Origin: Apostichopus japonicus
Taxonomy: Eukaryota > Echinodermata > Holothuroidea > Aspidochirotida > Stichopodidae
DNA length: 64,000 bases
Direction: 5' to 3'
NCBI RefSeq assembly: GCF_037975245.1
Contig: NC_092582.1
Span: 14,424,077-14,488,076 of the forward strand
Part shown: positions 53,201 through 62,200 of the stretch, piece after piece
How positions within the stretch are numbered: the first letter of the stretch is position 1
How the letters are laid out: the number at the start of each line of letters is the position of its first letter
The notes under the pieces: generated by a model
What the model saw: only the letters and a program-made list of their open reading frames with translations
Database searches by the model: none
Told to the model about the DNA's origin: nothing
Made by a program: the position numbers and the translations under genes

Positions 53201-56200
53201 TCCTTTTGCCAACTCCTATTCACCTTTGTCCTTCTCACCACGAACACCCAAGACACCACTTAGTTCCGGTCCACCCGGCTCCCCATCGACAAGGTTTAGC
53301 TTCAGATACAGGTAAGCTAAATTTGCATATTGCATATTCGATGAACCTGGAGATTCAATCATGGTTGAAAGAAATATATAAAAAAAACTTTCCCATTACT
53401 TTGGATTTCACTATGAAAGTCACTGATGACAGGTCATAGCTGTGTGAGTGTTTCCATGCGATCTGATTGACGATGAATAAATCATCTCGCTAATAAAGCG
53501 GTTACTTATTCGCTTAAGACCAATCCCCAGAAACTGGGAGCAAGGCCATGTCGGACCATGTCCTCCCCTTCCCCAATAATTTTCAAAGCAAAGATATTCA
53601 CACCGTCAAAATTGCATCTCCTATGCAGATTGGTCTGACCCCCATTCCCCCCCCCTCCCTCTCCCCTTATTCTCAAACCTGTATCTAAGTCCCTGCATTA
53701 GAATTCAGTCCATGTTAATGGGGTAGAATTAAGTGCTTGCAAGCCCCCAGCTTTAGAAATCTCAATGCAACATCAATATTAATGTTATGTTACTCAATTT
53801 TACTTTATGTTTCGCTCAATGTTTTCACATAGTCAGCTTTAATGTCTCTTAAAATTCTTGAAAATGAAATAGGTACAGTTAAATCACTGACAATTTAACG
53901 GACTAGTGGTACTGTATAACTCTTGTTTGGAAGAAGGAAGTCCAGTCAAACAGCAGTAGAGTAGCATTCTTATATACCATGCTGAAGGTCACATGCTGCT
54001 GTGACTTCAATGGGAGATATTGTCAGGGGGTCAAGGGTGAACTAATTAGCTGGTACCAGTTTGCTTCCTGATTTCATTTCCAAATTTTTGTTTAAATTAA
54101 TAATACTCACAAACAAACATCTGATATTTCAGCCTTGAAATTGGATTTTTTTTCTTCTTTTTTTCTTCAGAATAGATATAGACATTAATACACAGATATT
54201 GGTTAATGGATGACCTTAGGCACAACATTTTTAATTTTGATATATTGTAGAAGGTTAAAATACACAGCTATCGGTCTAGGTTGTATTTCTATACCACCTT
54301 TTAAGTTTTGATAAAATGAACCCTTTAAACATCTGAGGTCCATCAATTAAAATGACTGGACTATGTAGTCTAAATAGGCAGACCATTAGGTCAGTTCAGC
54401 AGATGCAACTCAACAGCAGACAGTCAAAACAGTCTACATCCAATCATGGAGGTAAAACAGACCTCCATGATCCAATCAACCGTATCTCGAGTGAGGGACA
54501 ACATATCAAGACAGCATCTTCAACTAACGATAAAGAATCTATTTCTCTTCAAGACAAGTGTTACATTGCCTGCCACTTGAAAATCTCTTAAAATAATTCT
54601 CCCTACCTGAAAAGTTTTCATTATTTTTTATTTATAATTTTAGCTTATACTTTAGCCTTGATCATTGTAGATTGTTCCCCTCCCCCAATACCCCCCTGTC
54701 CACCCACTTCCCACCTACCTCCGTCTGTCCTCGCACCACAGTCTCCGTCGCTTGGTGCTGTCCTCGGTTACACAGCCTAATCTAGGTTACGATACTAATC
54801 CCTTGAGATGAAGAGAGAGGATGTGTGTAAGAGATGATAGAAACTAAAGTCAATCTCCTGCTAGATTCCAATCTGGCAGAACAATTCAGAGAATCTGTAT
54901 ATTAGATAGTAACAGGAAGGTAAGGACTTAATGAGCTGGCCGGTATATTAACCTTAATCCAGTTTTGCTTTGTGTCATTACCAGATAGATACACTAAACT
55001 ATGTAAGAAGATGACACCACTGTAAGATACTGTACTAAAATCAAGATGTAAGGAAGGCTAAGATACATGTAAGGAATTATAATAAAGTAGTGAAACAGTT
55101 TCATAAAGGAAATGTAAGATTCAGACATCAGGAGCTTTAGGGGATCCTAGGATTAATGAAGGTCACATAAAACTTTTTTCGTTTTCCCATCCTGTATTGC
55201 TGTCAATCATTTCAGAGAGCAGATTTGGTTTCTCTGTTACTATAGTAACTCGATCCTTCAGTGAAAGGTATACAACAAAGATCACTTCTCTCAAAGTTTA
55301 AGAACTTATTTTCTTCTTTTTATATATTCATGTGCAAATTTCCATCAAGAATAACATAAAGTCTGAGCTTCTGGATGAGGACAGTTTTAAAATATGGGTC
55401 TCTTTTTTCAATGGAAATATATTTCGATGTTGTAAAAAGGTTTAATGAGAAAGATAAAGGTTTTAACTTTAACGTAAGATGCCAAGAACCTGTGCAACTT
55501 AAATAACAAGATGAGAGTTTTCTTTGTCTGTCACTCTGTGTTGACTCTTTGACGAAAAAGAAAGCAATTTCGTTTGCTACTAAGAAAATCGTGATAATGA
55601 TGCGATTGAAGGGAACTTGTCTAAAACTGAAAGATATGATTCAGGGCCACCATTATAGATAGAGGTTTGTGTGTATGTGTGTGTGTGTGTTAATAATAGA
55701 ATGCATAACATAAAGCACACAGTGCATTCAGAGATCTAAGGAACAACAGACTGTATGTGATGGGAGAAAGTCCCTTTTGGGCTTTAAAGAATTGGCCATC
55801 TAAGATGGACTAGGATCAAAGAGCCAAAACTGCCAGAAAAGAGCAATCCTCTGTCTTCTTCAATAGCTTATAATGGATATAAAACCCCTCAACAGTACTT
55901 TTCATCATAATTCAGGGATTTATTTTATGGAGGTTGTAAACAAAGTCTGGGAGACAATCAAATACAGCTATTGTCATATAGCCAGACTGATCATTATTTC
56001 TAATAAACCACATAATCCTCCCTGGAATTGATAGAAGTTGGATGGATGTTGATTGAATATGGTTGAAGATTATCTGCATTGCCACTGAATATGCTAGAAA
56101 GTCATGTAAATGGTCACCAGTTGATCAGAATTCCACAAGCATTTAACTACATATGTATGTATTTTAGATCCTCCTGCAAGCAGGAACTCGCGAAGCAGCC

Positions 56201-59200
56201 TCATTGGCTTATCAAAGCCGCAAGCTGACCGAAGTCAGTCTCTTACATTCATATTTAACGTCCATGATTATGAATTGTCAATTGTCAACAACTCTGCAAC
56301 TGGACGACATACATTAATCTTGGAGTGACTCGAAGCGGGGACCTTATGATTGGATGATTGGATGATATGACCTTATGATTGGATAGCAACCTCCTTTTTA
56401 ACAAAACAGGTCAGATTCTCCCCAGAAGGCCCTGTTTGTAAACTTCTAGCAATTTTTAGCATACTTAAATTTGGAGCCAAGAATGCTGACATTTAAGCCA
56501 TTGACACAGCGATAAAACTTGTGGTCCAGAGTCAGGTCTAGTTTGGGTGGTGATCAGGGGTCTGCTACAGTACTCTCTGATCAGAGTGGCAGCTCCCTGG
56601 GATGATCACTATAGTAATATAGACACAGAGGATAGTGAAAAATAGAATACTACTGTTCTGCTATCTGTTTCATCAAGTCAATGCTGGTTTCATATTTGGC
56701 ACGGACTGTATATAAACAGACCTGTGGATAATCAGGATCCTGTCACAGGTTTGAGGATTGGGGGTGGGGAGGGGTCAGGCTGATGTTCTAGTTAGGGTGG
56801 TCAGGGATCTGCTACAGTACTCTCTGATCAGAGTGGCAGTTCCCTGGGATGATCTCTACTGTGATATAGACACAGGGGGTTTGAAAAATATAATACTACT
56901 GTGCTGCTATCTGTTTCATGCACTCAATGCTGGTTTATTATTTAAACAGACCTGTGGATCATCAGGATCCTGACACAGGTTGGAGGATTGGGGGCGGGAG
57001 GGGTCAGGCTGATGTTTGGAGGCGTTGAAAGTACCACGTGTGGTGCCCCCAGTCTGTGTGACAATCATTGCTGTGAAAGCTATGTTTGGGGGGGGGAGGG
57101 GGAGATGGCTTCGGCCACATGTATGCAACGATAGATCCTTTATGGTTTTGAAAGGATGCATGGCCCTTGGATGAAGAAAGGTTGGCCACACCTTACCTGT
57201 ATGTGTATGGACTTGTAAGTGTACTGCAAAAAATAAAAAAATCTTCAAAATGTGAATTTTCTATTTCCTTGATTGATAGTATACTTAATTTGTTGTTTTT
57301 ATTCAGTACAAATCAGTCCTATCTGTGACAAAATTGAAAGAAGTGAATAAAACATTGAATCACTTGTGCGACTGCCAGAATATGTGAAAGATAAATGACT
57401 CAGTGATACATTACTGATACTTTAAATAGTGCATGGATGCAATTGTCATTCCAGGCATTGCAAACTCTTCCCTTCTATGATTCTTTGATATATATACATA
57501 TGTACTGTACCTGGTAACTATGAATTCTCATTAAAAAAAAAAGGACTAAAGAAAACATCCGAGGCAACAGGCGTGTACGTACGTGATGAACAACAGCTTT
57601 CAACGTTGCTAGTATACAAGTTTGCAACAGCTTCCCTCATAATAAACACATAAAGTTATTTGAGACCTTTAGCCGGAAGCCTCAATGGGATAGGAGTGGT
57701 TACGATATTGCACTTTTGTGGTGTTTGCCCCATGAGAATAAATTGCTACTTAGTCTTAGACTTATGCCACTGTCCAACATGTTTTATCAGTTCTAACAAG
57801 TTCTCGCAAGCTGTCACAGCAAGGTTTTCTCAATCTGCACACGGTTTGGGTTTGGGGTTTTAGAGGGCTGAATGTTTCAGTCACTCGACATTTACAGAAA
57901 ATCAACACCCAGACCAACAGTTTTGTTGTTTGAATAGTTTGTCTTGAAAAACCATAGTAAATTTACATCATGCAATCGTTACTTAAAGATAATCAGTATT
58001 GGCTCCAAATTTGATTAATGTTAATGAATGGATGAATGCTAGAAGTTTTCAAAAGTACTCTTCTAAATGCTCTGATCATGCCAATTATTCCCAGCCTATT
58101 GAGGAGTATGAATTAATTAATTAATATTATTAATATTATGATATGTCAGTGTAAATAACTAAATTTAGAATAACAAAGAAATTATTGTTAAATTTGAGCA
58201 TGGGTGTGACCATTTATCTGACTTTTCTAGCATATTTTGGGAGCAATAATGATGACGATCTTTACTAAAATCCTCCCTCACAATCATATCACTAGTGACT
58301 ACCTACCTAGAATTCAAAACACTAACATGGTAGCAAAGTAACCTGTGGTTTAAAAAAAAAAAAAATAATGATTGATCAAAGACAGATCACACAGATAATA
58401 CAGTAGCCGAGCTCCTCCAAGGTTCCCAGTATCTCCTAGGCTTAGCTGACAAGAACAACAGCTGCACACTCACATGCAAATGCGCTGACATTTCACCCTC
58501 TTAGCTTTACGCTTAACCCCATTAAAAGCAGCTGGTGGTGTTTGCTATGTAACAGTCTCCAACCAGCTGCACAGAAATAACCTGTGTGAACTGGAGGGAA
58601 CACTATATGATATGCTTCTTGCTTCCATACAGTAGTGTCCCAACAGCTTGAGAAAGTTTCATACTTGAGAACAAATGTACTTACTGTTTCAACGTCTAGC
58701 CTAATTTGCATATTACATTCTGGGCTAAAGGTGTTTCTTCCATCCTTGGAGGATATGCTTAAAGCATTTGCATATTGGCAAAATGACCTCAAGTGGTCGC
58801 TAGCGGTTTGGCTCCCCCCCCCCCCCCCCATTAAAAGTCATCGATTTACGGTATTAGCCAGATATGCTAGAAAACCAAATTATGGTCGTGAACTCATGTT
58901 TAATCTCCAAAAAGTATATTATTACAAGCACATGTCAAAACATTTTTCTTGTACTGAACCACAAACTTTAAACTGTCATCAATTTCTGTAGGAAAAAAAG
59001 GGAAGATGGAACCGTAGGAAAGTACTATGGAAATCTATCGGCAATTTTGATAAAAAAATTGTGACAAATTGGGAACGAGTCCTGATTAGTCTTTTATTTA
59101 GGTCTTGTCAGAATTTTACTATGGGTGGGTGTGATGGTACTCTACAGTAATATATTAAATACTGTATCAGGTGTACACTGTTAACACAGTGATTTTGCTA

Positions 59201-62200
59201 TATACAGTAGTTTATATCACACATCACTCAATTGCTCATCAAATTTCAATCTTGTGCATTCTTCTCTGGTGTTTTGATTTTATAAGGATGCAAGCTGATC
59301 TGGAGAACAGTTCAATTTGTCTGATCTATTCTCCAGATAATAAATCAATTTGGTGTTTATTATTGTTAGTTGACTACTGTACTACAGTAACACTACTGTA
59401 CTTTTCTATAGTACTGCAATTTTTGGATTTGATAAGTACAAATTTGTTTGTATCTGTGCAAACTATTTCCTAAATCTCACCGGTGGGTTAGTTAGGGTGG
59501 AAAGATCATGGATAAACAGTTTCGATGGAGAAGTAATTATCCGTCCAAGTCCTGCTCAATTGTGTAGACCTATCTTTTATGATTCATAATCTTTCCCAAA
59601 AAGTCGAATTTTTTTGGGAGAAATATAGATCTTGTTAAAAACAATAATTAATACTAAGAATCACTACTTTGATGTGTTTGTTTTATTTTTGAAGTTTTAC
59701 ACCAAACTTGTGGTTGTTTTCACCAAAATAACCAATGGCCACTGCTTTCAAGAAATGTCTAGTTTGCGATTTGATATGTTATAAAAATTTGTAATGGATT
59801 TCCCAGAACTGGAACCACCGTGCAATCTGCCGATTCATCACAGCTGGTTTGTCTGTGGATTATCAAAGTTATAAACCCCGCACTGAAAGTACTGTAACCC
59901 TATTATTAAGTAAACAATTCAGTTTGGCAGTATAATCTATCATGATAGGGGGTTGGTTTTAATCTGACCGCCAAAAAAAAGAGTCAATCTTTCCAATGTC
60001 TTCATGAAGGTACAACATACTGTATGCATCTTATAGGGAGAATCAGTAGCTTAGGATGGGTGGAAGGGGGGGGGGTGGGGTTGGAGGAGGGTCACAAGTA
60101 TCTCTCATCTTTTAGACATCAGTATCAAAGGGTATCATAAATGTTGTAACTGTTTCATTGTGAAAGCAGTTTTTTGTCCCCATGCAAGGTCACCCTTGCT
60201 CAGTGTGTGCAGACCATTTGTATCTATTGTATGGGTGGTGTGCTTAGGTCAGGAAGGTTTCCTGTTAGGGAAGGGACTTGCCCAGTGTAAGGAGAGGAGT
60301 GGGAGGTGGGGAGGGAGGGAGGATAAGGAAGGTCGATGGGGAATTATAAGTTAAGGTTAAATATAACTGTTGTGTAATACTGTATGTGCAGGTATTATTA
60401 TGCACATATTCAGCAGTGTGAATTTTGTAGGTTTATACACTGCATTTGTACAGTTAACACCTACATACATACAGTAGGTATCCAGGATTATTTGTTGTAT
60501 CAGCCATGCCTAGAGGGGTATAAATATCACCTGTATTGAAGGGAAAAAGAGGAGATTATTCAACTAAAATTGGTTGTAATATATTGCAAGCTTGTAACCA
60601 AACCCTTCACCCTCTTCTTTCTCATCTTCATCAGCCAACCAACAAGAAGTTGTATTTTTAAATTCTCTTTTTAGCAGTGTAATGAGCAAAATCATATTTC
60701 AAACACTTCACAACTTTCCTAATGAAAAAAAACCCAGACCCTTAATTCTTCATATTTTTAAGTACAAAATTTCCTCTCAAGCAACCTGTGTAGGAAGATC
60801 ATATATATAGACACTAACAGCCTCCTCTTTGAAAGGTAAACAAAATGAAATAATGCGGTAAGCTTTAATACCAGAACGATTATTTTAAGACTGTTGTTTC
60901 TGAATGTCATATTTTGATAGGGCTCATAGCTTTCATTATAATAAGTAACATAATATACATTAGACATAAGCCTCCTTCCTTCCACAAAGACGGTTTTAGA
61001 CCGTAATGCATTCTACGTCGCCACTTATGAAAACCTGGAACCCTGTTAAATGACAAAGGTTTGCTTTTCTTAATTCGGTAAACATTTCAAACTAGTTGCA
61101 GGAAAAACACAATTCGTGGAAGTCATATACAGTACGTCACAGTGTCGGATGGGTTTTGAAAGTAATAAAAACAGGACGGATCGTCACAGGAAGTTTTGTC
61201 TCAATTACTCTGTTGCCGAGTAACTGCCACCGAAAATTTATCGGAAGTTGTCGGTCGTTGAATTGCCATGACTGATTTCATATATAAATGAGGGAGGGTA
61301 CAACCTGTCGAGGTCATTTTTCGTCACTTAATGTTTGACTCTTTCGGAAGCAAGTGGATTTTTGTAGTTTTGGGAAATCTTTATCCAATTTGGATTTTAA
61401 TGACAAATTGGTGTTCAATATGTTAATGTGAGTTGTTTTTTTTTTCTTTTTCTTTTTATAATTTGTTCAATTTGGTGAATGTGTCTTCGTATTTGTTCTT
61501 TACTTTCGTCTGTAATTATTTCACTTCTTTAATCTGGATTGAATTGAAAAAGAAGGTACAGAGAGCAAAAAACACTTAAAAAAAGTAGTAAAAGTAGTAA
61601 AATATTTGCAAATTGATATGTCATATGATTCAGGGTAATGGAAAAGATTTTTCGATCATTTTTTTGATATTCCTTTGTTTCTTTCTCTCTCTTTACAGCA
61701 CAATTCCAGAAGGAGGGGTGTCAACAGTAAGTTATGAATATGTTATTTCTTTAATAATGAAGCAAATTAAAATAGTTTCTTTTGGGTCCATTTTTGTTCT
61801 CACCGGTTATGCTTATTAATGGCAAAATCTTTTTATAACACACATTGTGTATTTCAAATGCTTAGAAAATAATGATTAATATAAAGATTCAGTGACTATA
61901 TATCGAAAAAAACGTTTTTAACAAAAGTTAAATAAGAACAATGTATCTTTAATATTTTGAGCAACACTTTCTAGGAAATGCTACAGCTTACAGTGTTTCA
62001 AGTGTGTACCGACTGAGTAACTTTTCTTAATCGGCTTCATGCCTGGATGTTGACGTCAATGTTTTATAGTGTTATCTCATATCGTCTGGAACGTTTTCTC
62101 ATATCTTATATCTACTATCTTTTTTAGAATGATACTTATTATTAAATAAATGTGGTTATCTTTTCCAACATTGGTAGTTAGGCATTGCTGTGTGTCAGTG

